From: CAYMMX01 sp964391675
GTDB taxonomy: Bacteria > Cyanobacteriota > Vampirovibrionia > Gastranaerophilales > Gastranaerophilaceae
NCBI GenBank assembly: GCA_964391675.1
Contig: CAYMMX010000001.1
Span: 1-64,000 of the forward strand
Reading direction: 5' to 3'
Length of the DNA: 64,000 bases
How positions within the stretch are numbered: position 1 is the stretch's first letter; each line of letters begins with the position of its first letter. Below the pieces are notes generated by a model. The model saw only the letters and a list, made by a program, of their open reading frames with translations. It ran no database searches and was not told where the DNA came from. This document shows positions 52,177-61,674 of the stretch, piece by piece. The position numbers were made by a program, and so were the translations under genes.

Positions 52177-52827
52177 ATGGATAAAGATTCAAAATTAAAT
52201 AAAACAACAGAGGAAAATTTAATAAAAGTAGCAACAGAACTATTTGCTAAAAACGGTTATGACGGGACAAGTGTCAGAGAAATTTGTAAACTTGCAAATA
52301 TAAATATAAGTCTAATTTCTTATTATTTTGGAGGGAAAAAGGAGCTATATGAAAAAATAGTTCAAAGAATAACAGAAAAAGTGATTACTCACATGAAATC
52401 TCAGATGGGTTTTGGGATAAAACCTCCTGAAAGTTTCAATATTATTCCTAAAAAATTAAAAATTAACCTTTTATTCAAAGCCCTTGATTTAATTATAGAT
52501 TATTTTTATTCAGACAAAATATCTGATTCCGAAATAATGATTATATTTAGAGAACAAATGACATCGGGAGTACCTATAAATACCGAAGGTTATGTTATAT
52601 TTAAAAAACTTTTAGCATCCATTCTTGATAAAGATGAAAATGACAAAGAAATTATTTTCAGAACAGTCACAATAGTAGGACAAATTCACTCAGCAAGAAT
52701 AATTAAACAATTTTCATTAAAGATGATGGGACAATCAGGCTATAGTAAAGAAGACATTCAAATGTTAAAACAGATTATAAGGGATCAGACAAAAGCAATT
52801 TTGAAAGATTTGGGGGCTAAATGTTGA
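52177..52827 (+). CDS. cecR: TetR-family repressor of the exporter operon (CecR-like)
   Basis: The 216-residue protein has an N-terminal TetR DNA-binding domain (ATELFAKNGYDGTSVREICK, then LANINISLISYYFGGKKEL) and a helical ligand domain of about 150 residues. It is the first gene of an exporter operon like E. coli cecR-ybhGFSR, where CecR represses the transporter until inducer arrives. The perfect operator sits on its promoter. Its stop overlaps the tolC-like start by 7 bases, so regulator and pump are made together. The inducer is unknown. Confidence 0.88.
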   Translation: MDKDSKLNKTTEENLIKVATELFAKNGYDGTSVREICKLANINISLISYYFGGKKELYEKIVQRITEKVITHMKSQMGFGIKPPESFNIIPKKLKINLLFKALDLIIDYFYSDKISDSEIMIIFREQMTSGVPINTEGYVIFKKLLASILDKDENDKEIIFRTVTIVGQIHSARIIKQFSLKMMGQSGYSKEDIQMLKQIIRDQTKAILKDLGAKC

Positions 52828-54260
52828 GTTTAAAAACAGGGGTAAAATTAATAAAATCAAGAAATAACAAACTTTTTTACGGACTATTTAACATTGCTTT
52901 CTGTTTTTACTTGAGTCTTTGTCTGTTTATTCTATTGATTTGGCCTTCTCCATGTTTTGCTATTCCATGGAACAATAAGCCGTTAAAACCTATTGATTCG
53001 CAGTCTAAACTTGGGTATATAAATATTGACTGGTGGGATAATTTCTCTGATCCATACTTAAAATCATATATTATACAGGCAGTGGAACACAACCATGATG
53101 CAAAAAAAGCCTCATGGCAAGTTGAACAATATAGATACATGGTAAAACTTCAATTTTCACAAGAACTTCCGTCTTTATCTGTCGGTGGAACATATATTGG
53201 AGCACATTTTCCGGAACAAATAAAAGGTTTAAAAAATAATATATTTGCTGTTCCTTTTTTAGCAAGTTATGAAGCAGATATATTCTTAAAAAATCATGAT
53301 AAAACAAAATCAAGTAAAAAAGCTTTTGAAGCGTCAAAATTTCAAGAAAAAAGTTTGTATATTTCGCTTGCCTCTGATGTTGCAACAAGTTACATAAATG
53401 TTGTAAAACTTGATGAACTTATTTCAACTCAACAAGAACTTGTTAATATAAAAGGAGAAGAATTAAAACGAACAGCATCAAAATTTAAACAAGGAACAGT
53501 AAATTTTCAAGAGTTAAATGATTACAAAAAAAATTATAATAGTGCTAAAAATACTTTAGATGAATATATCAAATCAAGGGATAAATCCTTAAATCAGTTA
53601 GCTGTTTTAATTGGTGAATCACCAGAAAATGCAACAACGATGAAAAGAAACTCTCTGAATAATTTGTATTACAAAAATAAAATGCCTGACACTATATCAT
53701 CTGATGTGATTTTTTCAAGACCTGATATTTTATCCGCAGAAGCTAACCTAGAAAAAGCTAATATCGATATCAGAGTCGCAAGAAAAGAATTTTTACCGAG
53801 AATAAATATAACAGGAATATACTCCCTAAGCAATATCGGTCCTGACAGTTTCGGAACTTGGGGTTCAACAATAGCAGCAATATTAGCTAGTGCAACACTT
53901 GATTTATTCAAAGGCGGATACAAAGTTGCTAATTTGAAATTAAACAAAGCTAAATATGAAGAGTTATTTGAAACATACAGGCAAACTGATTTAAACGCTA
54001 TAAAAGAAGTAAATGACAGCTTAATTATGATTAAAGAAGATTCAAAAATAGATAAAAACAACTTTAAAAATTTAAAACTTCAAGAAAATAACTATCTAAG
54101 AGCAAATAGAAGTTATAAAAACGGGACTATTTCTTACCTCGAACTATTATCAGAGCAAGAAAATTTTATAAATTCTGTTCAAAATCAAATAAATAGCAAA
54201 ACGACCTGTTTAATTAATTATATAACTTTGTACAAATCTGCAGGTGGAAAATTCGAATAA
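52821..54260 (+). CDS. tolC: TolC/NodT-type outer-membrane efflux protein
   Basis: The 479-residue outer-membrane channel subunit has an N-terminal signal sequence (FYLSLCLFILLIWPSPCFAI) and the two OEP repeats. Conserved elements include RPDILSAEANLEKANIDIRV, ARKEFLPRINITG and the C-terminal YKNGTISYLELLSEQENFIN typical of these trimers. GGGGGC lies four bases before the ATG. It provides the outer-membrane exit for the YbhGFSR-like pump encoded immediately downstream. Confidence 0.93.
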   Translation: MLSLKTGVKLIKSRNNKLFYGLFNIAFCFYLSLCLFILLIWPSPCFAIPWNNKPLKPIDSQSKLGYINIDWWDNFSDPYLKSYIIQAVEHNHDAKKASWQVEQYRYMVKLQFSQELPSLSVGGTYIGAHFPEQIKGLKNNIFAVPFLASYEADIFLKNHDKTKSSKKAFEASKFQEKSLYISLASDVATSYINVVKLDELISTQQELVNIKGEELKRTASKFKQGTVNFQELNDYKKNYNSAKNTLDEYIKSRDKSLNQLAVLIGESPENATTMKRNSLNNLYYKNKMPDTISSDVIFSRPDILSAEANLEKANIDIRVARKEFLPRINITGIYSLSNIGPDSFGTWGSTIAAILASATLDLFKGGYKVANLKLNKAKYEELFETYRQTDLNAIKEVNDSLIMIKEDSKIDKNNFKNLKLQENNYLRANRSYKNGTISYLELLSEQENFINSVQNQINSKTTCLINYITLYKSAGGKFE

Positions 54261-54304
54261 TATTTATAATTTAAAAAACTACAAATGAAAGGATAAACTA
54301 ACGA

Positions 54305-55165
54305 ATGAAAAAGGCTCTAATAATTTTAATAATATTTTTACTAATATTTGGCGGAATTAATTTTTATAATAAACGCCACAAAAACAATTCAAATGAACTT
54401 ACATTATTTGGAAATATTGAAATAAGACAAGTAGATTTAAGCTTCAGAGTTGAAGGTAAAATAGCAAAAATGTTTGCAGAAGAAGGCGATTATGTAAAAA
54501 AAGGTCAACTTATAGGTTATTTAGAAGATACAAATTATAAATCGACTTACGAAAAAAATCTAGCTGATATAGAAGCGCTAAAAGCACTAAGCGCAAATGC
54601 AAAATCACAATATGAAAGAAATATTCCGCTTTGTGCTGATGGAACAACCTCTAAACAAGAATGCGATACTCTTAAAAATACAAAAGACAGTACACAGGCC
54701 TCTCTTAATTCATCCATAGCCGCTAGCAAAGGAGCTAAAAAAAATCTTTCTGATACAAAGCTTTACGCTCCTGATGATGGAATTATTATGACAAGAATAC
54801 AAGAACCCGGAGCAGTCGTTGAACCATCAGTTCCAATTTACACAATGGCAAAAACAAAGCCTGTATGGGTTAGAGCATATATTCCTGAAACAAATTTAGC
54901 AAACATAAAATACGGAATAGAAGCTAAAGTTTTAACAGATACAATAAATCCACAAACAGGGAAAAGAAGAGAATACAAAGGTAAAGTCGGATACATTTCC
55001 CCGGTTGCTGAATTTACACCTAAAACAGTACAAACAGAAGATTTAAGAACTGATTTGGTTTACAGAGTAAGAATTTATATCTATGATTTAGATGAATATT
55101 TACGACAAGGAATGCCTGTTACAGTTAAAATCGATTTGAAAAAACAAAATGATATCAAGTATTGA
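54305..55165 (+). CDS. ybhG: Periplasmic adaptor (HlyD/YbhG-like)
   Basis: The 286-residue membrane-fusion protein has an N-terminal membrane anchor (ALIILIIFLLIFGGINFYN), a biotinyl-lipoyl-like hairpin (VEGKIAKMFAEEGDYVKKGQ ... LYAPDDGIIMTRIQEPGAVV) and a coiled-coil insertion (about 75-145) shorter than in HlyD. The C-terminal beta domain ends QGMPVTVKIDLKKQ. It bridges the inner-membrane ABC transporter to the outer-membrane channel. It overlaps ybhF by 17 bases. Confidence 0.94.
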   Translation: MKKALIILIIFLLIFGGINFYNKRHKNNSNELTLFGNIEIRQVDLSFRVEGKIAKMFAEEGDYVKKGQLIGYLEDTNYKSTYEKNLADIEALKALSANAKSQYERNIPLCADGTTSKQECDTLKNTKDSTQASLNSSIAASKGAKKNLSDTKLYAPDDGIIMTRIQEPGAVVEPSVPIYTMAKTKPVWVRAYIPETNLANIKYGIEAKVLTDTINPQTGKRREYKGKVGYISPVAEFTPKTVQTEDLRTDLVYRVRIYIYDLDEYLRQGMPVTVKIDLKKQNDIKY

Positions 55166-56672
55166 AATAAAAAATTTAACAAAAAAATTTAACGATAATG
55201 AACCTGCTATTGATAATTTATCATTAAACATAGAAAAAGGTAAAATAACAGGGCTTATCGGACCTGACGGTGCCGGAAAAACAACGCTTATAAGGTTGAT
55301 TTGCGGATTATTAAAACCCGATAGCGGAACAATTACAACTCTGGGAATGACTCCTTCAAAGCAAAAAGAACTACTTAACAGTAAAATTGGATATATGCCA
55401 CAAAAATTTGGTCTGTATGAAGATTTAAGTGTAATAGAAAATTTAAATCTATACGCAGATTTAAAAGAAATTAAAAAAACCGAAAAATCACAAATATTTG
55501 ATAACCTTTTAAAAATGACCGACTTAAACAGATTCAGAAAACGCTTAGCCGGAGATCTTTCCGGGGGAATGAAACAAAAACTTGGTTTAGCTTGTTCTCT
55601 TTTGGGTTCGCCTGAATTACTACTTCTTGATGAACCCTCGGTTGGTGTTGATCCTATTTCCCGGCGTGAATTAATGAAAATGGTTAAAGGACTTATCACT
55701 GATGGAATAACAGTCCTTTGGTCTACCGCATATCTTGATGAAGCCCATAGTTTTGATAACTGCATAGTAATGAATGAAGGTAAAATTATCTACGAAGGGT
55801 TTCCAAATAATTTAAGCAAAACAACACAAGGATTTGAAGAAAAAGTCGTAGAGCTTATGGGAGGATTTGATTCAAAACAACCCTCACTGCTTGCTGAAAA
55901 ATTCGAACTGAACGGGAATAATGGGGAATACATAGTAGAAGCACTTGATTTAGTTAAAAAATACGGGGATTTTTATGCTGTAAAAAATAATACTTTTCAT
56001 ATAAAAAAAGGTGAAATTTTTGGTCTTTTAGGTCCTAACGGAGCTGGAAAGTCAACTTCGTTTAAAATGATGTGCGGACTTGCAACACCGACAAAAGGAA
56101 CAGCAAAAATTATGGGACAAGATATTATTAAAAATCCATCAAAAGCACGCTCCTATCTTGGTTATATGGCACAAAAATTTTCGCTTTACGGAGATATGGA
56201 TGTACTGCAAAATTTAAATTTTTTCTCTGGAGTTTACGGACTTGGAATTTTTAAACGAAAAGAAAAAATTGACGAAATAATCGATATTTTTAATTTTAAA
56301 AAATATTTAAACCATGACGCAAAAGATTTACCACTAGGCTACAAGCAAAGATTATCCCTCGCCTGTGCCGTTATGCATAATCCTCCTGTCTTATTTTTAG
56401 ACGAACCCACATCTGGAGTTGATCCGATTACAAGAAAAGAATTTTGGCATCATATAAAAGCACTTGCAAAAAAAGGGGTTACCGTACTTGTTACAACACA
56501 TTTTATGGATGAAGCAGAATTTTGTGACAGAATAAGTTTATTTTATCGCGGAGAAGCAATAGCTACAGGTTCTCCCTCTGAATTAAAAAATATTGCTGAT
56601 GCACAAAATATGGAAGAAGCATTTATAAAATTAATAGAACAATCCGAAGAAAAGGAAAAAAATAACAAATGA
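55149..56672 (+). CDS. ybhF: ABC exporter ATPase with two nucleotide-binding domains (YbhF-like)
   Basis: The 507-residue protein fuses two ATPase domains. The first (about 1-230) has GPDGAGKTTLIRL, LSGGMKQKLGLACSLLG and LLLDEPSVGVDP. The second (about 250-500) has GPNGAGKSTSFKM, the variant signature LPLGYKQRLSLACAVMHN and LFLDEPTSGVDP. The variant is usual for YbhF/YhiH. A single such protein serves both permeases YbhS and YbhR. Overlaps of 17 and 4 bases with its neighbours indicate coupling. Confidence 0.95.
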   Translation: MISSIEIKNLTKKFNDNEPAIDNLSLNIEKGKITGLIGPDGAGKTTLIRLICGLLKPDSGTITTLGMTPSKQKELLNSKIGYMPQKFGLYEDLSVIENLNLYADLKEIKKTEKSQIFDNLLKMTDLNRFRKRLAGDLSGGMKQKLGLACSLLGSPELLLLDEPSVGVDPISRRELMKMVKGLITDGITVLWSTAYLDEAHSFDNCIVMNEGKIIYEGFPNNLSKTTQGFEEKVVELMGGFDSKQPSLLAEKFELNGNNGEYIVEALDLVKKYGDFYAVKNNTFHIKKGEIFGLLGPNGAGKSTSFKMMCGLATPTKGTAKIMGQDIIKNPSKARSYLGYMAQKFSLYGDMDVLQNLNFFSGVYGLGIFKRKEKIDEIIDIFNFKKYLNHDAKDLPLGYKQRLSLACAVMHNPPVLFLDEPTSGVDPITRKEFWHHIKALAKKGVTVLVTTHFMDEAEFCDRISLFYRGEAIATGSPSELKNIADAQNMEEAFIKLIEQSEEKEKNNK

Positions 56673-57778
56673 AAATATTAAAAGCACTTATTATAAAAGA
56701 ATTTTATCAAATACTGAGAGATCCCAGCAGTATTCTAATAGCTTTTGTGTTACCTTTAATGCTTCTTTTAATTTATATGTATGGCGTAAATTTAGATACA
56801 GTAAAATTAAATTTGGGACTTAAAATTGATGATCCGTCACAACAAGTGACAACACTTATTGATTCATTTAAAAATAATAAATTTGTTTCGCCTTTTGTAT
56901 ATGATAACTCACAAAAAATGTATGATGATCTTACAGGCTCAAAGCTAAGAGGTTTTGTAGTAATACCAAATGACTTTTCAAGTAAACTTGATAAAAATCA
57001 AACAGCAAATGTTCTGGTTGTTGCTGACGGTTCAGAAACAAATTTAGCTAACTACGTTCAAAATTATTCAAAAACAATTCTTTCTCAATGGCTAAATTAT
57101 TCAAGTAAATATTCCCAAAAAATTCCACCATCTCTGTTAAATGCTGATTTAAGATATTGGTATAACCAAGACATAAACAGTCATTATTTCATACTACCCG
57201 GTTCATTATCTATAACAATGACGCTTATAGGAGTACTTTTAACTGCACTTGTTGTAGCAAGAGAGTGGGAAAGAGGAACAATGGAAGCTCTTTTATCAAC
57301 TAAAATTAAAAAAATTCAACTTGTTTTAGGTAAATATATTCCTTATTTTGTTTTAGGGATAATATCGATGACATTTAATGTTTTTCTTTGTATAAATGTT
57401 TTTGATATACCTTTTCGCGGAAATTATATTGTTTTATTTATATTTTCATCATTATTTTTATTCACTGCAATGGGACAAGGTCTTTTAATATCAACTATAT
57501 TAAAAAATCAATTTACAGCAAGTCAAGCTGCATTATTTGCAGGATTTTTGCCTGCACTAATGCTTTCAGGTTTAGTCTTTCCAATAATTTCAATGCCTAT
57601 ACCTCTTCAATGGCTCAGTGCTATTGTTCCATCAAAATATTTTGTTTCATGTATACAGAGTGAATTTATGGTTGGCACTGTACCTGAAATAATCATTCCA
57701 AATTGCCTATTTATGTCAATATTCAGCCTAATTCTATTTGGAATAATCTATAAAGCAACTAAAATGGAGCTTGAATAA
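56669..57778 (+). CDS. ybhS: ABC-2 type permease (YbhS-like)
   Basis: The 369-residue ABC-2 permease has an N-terminal membrane helix (ILIAFVLPLMLLLIYMYGVN), a large periplasmic loop of about 120 residues and five C-terminal helices. VVAREWERGTMEALLSTKI is the conserved cytosolic coupling segment and PLQWLSAIVPSKYFVSCIQ the terminal motif. It overlaps ybhF by 4 bases and is two bases before ybhR. Confidence 0.94.
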   Translation: MKILKALIIKEFYQILRDPSSILIAFVLPLMLLLIYMYGVNLDTVKLNLGLKIDDPSQQVTTLIDSFKNNKFVSPFVYDNSQKMYDDLTGSKLRGFVVIPNDFSSKLDKNQTANVLVVADGSETNLANYVQNYSKTILSQWLNYSSKYSQKIPPSLLNADLRYWYNQDINSHYFILPGSLSITMTLIGVLLTALVVAREWERGTMEALLSTKIKKIQLVLGKYIPYFVLGIISMTFNVFLCINVFDIPFRGNYIVLFIFSSLFLFTAMGQGLLISTILKNQFTASQAALFAGFLPALMLSGLVFPIISMPIPLQWLSAIVPSKYFVSCIQSEFMVGTVPEIIIPNCLFMSIFSLILFGIIYKATKMELE

Positions 57779-57780
57779 TA

Positions 57781-58890
57781 ATGCTGAAAAGAATAATTTC
57801 ATTAATAAAAAAAGAATTTATTTTAATATGGAAAGATCCTAAAAGTAGAGCTTTAATTATTGTTCCGCCACTTTTACAGCTTTTAATATTTGCTCACGCT
57901 TCTACAATGGAAGTAAGAAACATTAACGTTGCTGTTTTAGATAAATCACAAACATATGAATCCAGAGAACTTATAAGTGAATTTCATAAATCACAGTGGT
58001 TTAAAAAAATAATTCCGGTTGATAATGAAAATCAAGTTGAAAATGCTATCAGGACAAGGAAAGCTCAAATAGCACTTTGTATAAATACCGATTTTGCAAA
58101 AAAAATCAAGCAAAAACAACCAACCAGCGTTCAAATAATTCTTGACGGAAGACAAACAAATATAGCAGGAATTGTTGGCGGTTATGCAACAACAATTCTG
58201 GCTCAATTTGAGAATAAAATTTTTCCTCAAAGAACAAAATTTATTCCAAAAATTAATGTTGAAATAAGAAACTGGTTTAACCCGAATTTAATTTTTCTTT
58301 GGTATGCAGTTATATCACTTGTAACTATTCTGGCTACAAGTATTTCGCTTGTTCTAACAGCACTTTCTATTGCGAGAGAAAGAGAAATGGGAACTTTTGA
58401 TCAATTAATAGTTTCTCCGCTAAGTGCGTTTGAAATCCTAATGGGAAAAACAATTCCTCCTCTAATAATTTCGGTAATTCTGGCAACTGTAATGGGATTA
58501 CTGGCTATGATATTTTTTAAAATCCCCTTTAAAGGTTCACTATTTTTATATTATATGTCAATATTTATATATTTACTGTCAATGCTTGGTATTGGTTTAT
58601 TTATATCTTCAATATGTAAAACTCAACAACAAGCAATACTTGGAGCTTTTACATTTCAAATGCCTGCAATTTTGCTTTCAGGTTATATTTCTCCGATAGA
58701 AGATATGCCTGTATTTTTTCAAACACTTACATGGTTAAATCCTATAAGGTTCTTTTTAGCGATTATGAAAGGAATTTGCCTTAAAGATATGCCTGCTCAC
58801 TACGTATATGAAAATCTTATTCCACTTTTTATAATAGGTATAATTACCCTCAGTGCCGCAAGTTGGATGTTTAAAAGAAACTTGGATTAA
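57781..58890 (+). CDS. ybhR: ABC-2 type permease (YbhR-like)
   Basis: The 369-residue second permease of the exporter has the same plan as its neighbour, with SIAREREMGTFDQLIVSPLS as the coupling segment and TLTWLNPIRFFLAIMKGICL near the end. The pair forms a heterodimeric channel with YbhF. It ends the operon. E. coli YbhFSR-G exports cations and some drugs; the substrate here is unknown. Confidence 0.94.
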   Translation: MLKRIISLIKKEFILIWKDPKSRALIIVPPLLQLLIFAHASTMEVRNINVAVLDKSQTYESRELISEFHKSQWFKKIIPVDNENQVENAIRTRKAQIALCINTDFAKKIKQKQPTSVQIILDGRQTNIAGIVGGYATTILAQFENKIFPQRTKFIPKINVEIRNWFNPNLIFLWYAVISLVTILATSISLVLTALSIAREREMGTFDQLIVSPLSAFEILMGKTIPPLIISVILATVMGLLAMIFFKIPFKGSLFLYYMSIFIYLLSMLGIGLFISSICKTQQQAILGAFTFQMPAILLSGYISPIEDMPVFFQTLTWLNPIRFFLAIMKGICLKDMPAHYVYENLIPLFIIGIITLSAASWMFKRNLD

Positions 58891-58912
58891 TATAACAAAA
58901 TAATTAAAAAGC

Positions 58913-59056
58913 AAAAAAAAATAGCTGCAATTGTGCAGCTAGTACTTCATAATCTTGGGAGGAGATTTGGGGATAGTTGTACCATGCATGATAATCCAAG
59001 GCATGCCTTTTTGTTACATGCATGAATTAAAATTGTAATAAAAATTTACAATTGGT
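58913..59056 (-). ncRNA. Candidate small RNA with C-rich single strand
   Basis: On the minus strand, downstream of relA, a TATAAT (59061-59066) is followed by about 140 bases ending in an 8-bp hairpin (TAGCTGCA, 58922-58941) and nine U residues (58913-58921), a clear intrinsic terminator. The RNA can close CATGCATG arms (58983-58990 and 59017-59024) around an AAGGCATGCCTT hairpin, then presents TATCCCC and CTCCTCCC (complements of 58969-58975 and 58957-58964) between GTAC arms. C-rich unpaired segments that can pair with Shine-Dalgarno sequences are a hallmark of small regulatory RNAs. No convincing -35 is visible, so it may instead be a processed relA 3' end. Confidence 0.5.
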
Positions 59057-59089
59057 TTAAATTATAATAATTTTTTGTATACAAATATG

Positions 59090-59117
59090 ATATTTGTCAT
59101 GAATCCATGACAAATAT
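59090..59117. repeat. 12-bp perfect inverted repeat after relA
   Basis: ATATTTGTCATG and CATGACAAATAT flank AATC, 16 bases after the relA stop. It lacks a U-tract on the minus strand, so it may stabilise the relA 3' end or be a processing site. Confidence 0.5.
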
Positions 59118-59132
59118 TTAAAAAATAAATCT

Positions 59133-61337
59133 TTATTTTCGACTTTTTGTCCGTTGTTTATCTTTTTTTGAATAATGATGCGAAGAATTTGCATAAGATG
59201 TTTGAACACGTTTTACACTAAAAACATCCGGCAATGATTGAATACTGTTTATAACTTTTTTAAGAGTATCAATATTATCAAGTTCAAGTCCCAATTCTAC
59301 AATACCAACCTTTTTATTATTGTTGGCTTTAACATTTGCAAAAACTATATTTGTATTATTATCGGATACAGCAGCAATAATGTCTTTTAAAAGGCCTATT
59401 TTATCCATAGTCTCAATTCTTATTGTGGTATTATAAGTTTTGTTTGTATTTCCGCCAACCCAACTGATGTCCATAAATCTTTCCGGCTGTAAATTATTTA
59501 AACAATCACAATCGATACGATGAACCGATACTCCTTTTGATCTTGTTACAACACCAACGATTGGCTCTCCCGGAATAGGTGAACAACATTTTGCAATTGA
59601 ATACAAAAGCCCTTCTAATCCAATAATATCTTTTTCAGATTTTTTTCTGGCTCTTTCTTGCCCAAATGAGACATCAACTTGTTTAACTTGAGGTTTTTTA
59701 AGCCTGTTTATAATTTTATTTAAAGTTGTTTCTCCATAACCAAGAGCAGCAAACAAATCTTCCGAGGATTGGTAATTCATTTGTTTAGCGACTTTTTCAA
59801 ATTCTCCTTGTTTCATGTATTCATCGAAAACAGCTTTTGTTAGTTCATGTTCAAGGTTAGACTTACCTAAATTCAAATGATCTTCACGATTATTTTTCTT
59901 AAACCATTGTTTAATTTTTGATGAGGCCTGCTTTGTTACAACAAAATTTAGCCAATCAAGTCTGGGAGCGGGTTGTTTAGATGTAAGAATCTCAACAATA
60001 TCACCATTTTTTAACTTTGTGTCCAATTGGGCAATTCTGCCATTAACTAAAGCACCTACTGTTTTATGTCCAATATCAGAGTGAATACGGTATGCAAAAT
60101 CAACAGGAGTAGCATTTATAGGTAAATCAAATACATCACCGTTAGGAGTAAAAGCAAAAACCTGATCAGAAAAGATGTCTATTTTAACACTATCAACATA
60201 TTCTTTTGCATTGGTAAGGTCCTTATCATATTCAACTAATTTTCTCATCCACGAAAACTGAACATCAGAATTATTACTTGCTTTTTGAGACCCTTTTTCT
60301 TTATAGCACCAATGTGCAGCAACCCCGTATTCAGCAACTTCATGCATTCCCCAGGTTCTTATTTGAACTTCCAATGGCTTTGATCGAGGACCTATAACTG
60401 ATGTATGTAATGATTGATACATATTGCCCTTTGGCATTGCTATATAATCCTTAAATCTCCCGGGTATTGGCTTAAATTGAGAGTGAATTAATCCTAAAAC
60501 TTCATAACATTCTTTTTCTGTATCAACAATAACCCTTACTGCCGTTATATCATATAAGTCATGAAATGCTATGTTTAAACGCTCCATCTTACTGTAAATA
60601 CTGTAATAATGTTTTGCCCTTCCTGTAATTGATGCATTTATTCCGCTTTTTTTAACGTCCTGTGAAATTTTTTCAATTAACAAATTAACGGTTAATTCTC
60701 TTTCAGCTTTTTTTTGAGAAACTAATTGAGCAATTTCATAATATTTTTCGGGATGTAAATACCTTAATGATAAATCTTCAAGTTCTGCTTTAATTTTCCC
60801 AATCCCTAAACGATTCGCTAACGGAGCAAAAATATCTAAAGTTTCTTGTGCAATTTTTTTTTGTTTAGTTGCAGCCATAAAATTAAGTGTGCGCATATTG
60901 TGAAGTCTGTCAGCAAGTTTTAAGAAAATTATCCTAATATCATTAGCCATAGCAATAAACATTCGTCTAAAGTTTTCTGCTTGACGCTCCTCGGTTGATT
61001 TAAACTGTAGTTTCCCTAATTTTGTAACTCCTTGAACAAGATGCAAAACATCTTTAGAAAATTTTGCTTCAATTTCTTCAGGTTTTGTCTCGGTATCTTC
61101 TAAAATATCATGTAAAAATGCTGCAATAATTGTATTTGTATCTGCCTTTAAATCAACAAGAATTTTTGCAACTTCTACAGGGTGAACAATATATGGTTCT
61201 TCTGAAATTCTATATTGGCCTTCATGAAGCTCTTTTGCAAACAAATAAGCCTGTTGAATTTTTTCTATATCTTCAATGGTTTTATTTTGTTCAATTAATT
61301 TTTCTTTAATTTCTAAAAAAATTGGTTTTTCTGCCAT
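59133..61337 (-). CDS. relA: Bifunctional (p)ppGpp synthetase/hydrolase, RelA/SpoT (Rsh)
   Basis: Rsh makes and degrades the stringent-response alarmone. The 734-residue protein has an intact hydrolase HD domain (H52, H76-D77 in AAFLHDILEDTE), a synthetase domain (RFKDYIAMPKGNMYQSLHTS), a TGS domain (VFAFTPNGDVFDLPINATPV), a zinc-finger-like region with AKCCSPIPGEPIVG and a C-terminal ACT domain. Both activities are expected. There is no ribosome site. TATAAT lies 9 bases before the ATG, giving a nearly leaderless mRNA. It is divergent from the DUF167 gene. Confidence 0.97.
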   Translation of the reverse strand: MAEKPIFLEIKEKLIEQNKTIEDIEKIQQAYLFAKELHEGQYRISEEPYIVHPVEVAKILVDLKADTNTIIAAFLHDILEDTETKPEEIEAKFSKDVLHLVQGVTKLGKLQFKSTEERQAENFRRMFIAMANDIRIIFLKLADRLHNMRTLNFMAATKQKKIAQETLDIFAPLANRLGIGKIKAELEDLSLRYLHPEKYYEIAQLVSQKKAERELTVNLLIEKISQDVKKSGINASITGRAKHYYSIYSKMERLNIAFHDLYDITAVRVIVDTEKECYEVLGLIHSQFKPIPGRFKDYIAMPKGNMYQSLHTSVIGPRSKPLEVQIRTWGMHEVAEYGVAAHWCYKEKGSQKASNNSDVQFSWMRKLVEYDKDLTNAKEYVDSVKIDIFSDQVFAFTPNGDVFDLPINATPVDFAYRIHSDIGHKTVGALVNGRIAQLDTKLKNGDIVEILTSKQPAPRLDWLNFVVTKQASSKIKQWFKKNNREDHLNLGKSNLEHELTKAVFDEYMKQGEFEKVAKQMNYQSSEDLFAALGYGETTLNKIINRLKKPQVKQVDVSFGQERARKKSEKDIIGLEGLLYSIAKCCSPIPGEPIVGVVTRSKGVSVHRIDCDCLNNLQPERFMDISWVGGNTNKTYNTTIRIETMDKIGLLKDIIAAVSDNNTNIVFANVKANNNKKVGIVELGLELDNIDTLKKVINSIQSLPDVFSVKRVQTSYANSSHHYSKKDKQRTKSRK

Positions 61338-61346
61338 GGTATAATC

Positions 61347-61374
61347 ATTATACTCGTAATTTTGCTTTTTGCAA
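61347..61374 (-). promoter_or_regulatory. relA promoter, nearly leaderless
   Basis: On the minus strand TTGCAA (61369-61374), a 16-base spacer and TATAAT (61347-61352) lie 9 bases before the relA ATG. The -35 overlaps the region just upstream of the DUF167 ribosome site on the other strand. Confidence 0.6.
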
Positions 61375-61385
61375 AGGAAAAATCA

Positions 61386-61673
61386 ATGATTAATAAGAAA
61401 ATTCTTGAAAAAACAGACAACGGATTAATTATCAGACTTAAAATCATACCCAATTCAAGTAAAAATGAATTAATCTCTGATAATCAAATGATAAAAATAA
61501 AAATAACGGCTCCCCCGATAGATAATAAAGCAAATAAAGCATTAATTGAATTTCTTTCTAAAAAATTAAAAACAGCAAAATCTAATATCCAAATATTAAA
61601 AGGAGAATTAAATAAGGAAAAAACATTACTTATACAAGGAATTGATGAACAAAGTTTTAAACAAATACTATAA
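61386..61673 (+). CDS. DUF167/YggU family protein
   Basis: This 95-residue protein of the widespread YggU/DUF167 family, whose function is unknown, carries IKITAPPIDNKANKALIEFL and a C-terminal LKGELNKEKTLLIQGI. AAAGGA eight bases upstream supports the ATG at 61386; the in-frame ATG at 61362 lies upstream of that site. It ends just before a large palindromic terminator. Confidence 0.88.
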   Translation: MINKKILEKTDNGLIIRLKIIPNSSKNELISDNQMIKIKITAPPIDNKANKALIEFLSKKLKTAKSNIQILKGELNKEKTLLIQGIDEQSFKQIL

Positions 61674-61674
61674 A

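Noticed and set aside
53669..54061. 130-codon open frame antisense to the tolC-like gene
   Set aside because: It is a shadow of a gene with clear outer-membrane efflux protein motifs and is interrupted by no independent signals.
55100..55765. 221-codon open frame antisense to ybhF
   Set aside because: It mirrors the well-supported ATPase gene with clear Walker and signature motifs. The Ser/Pro/Phe-rich antisense product has no start signals.
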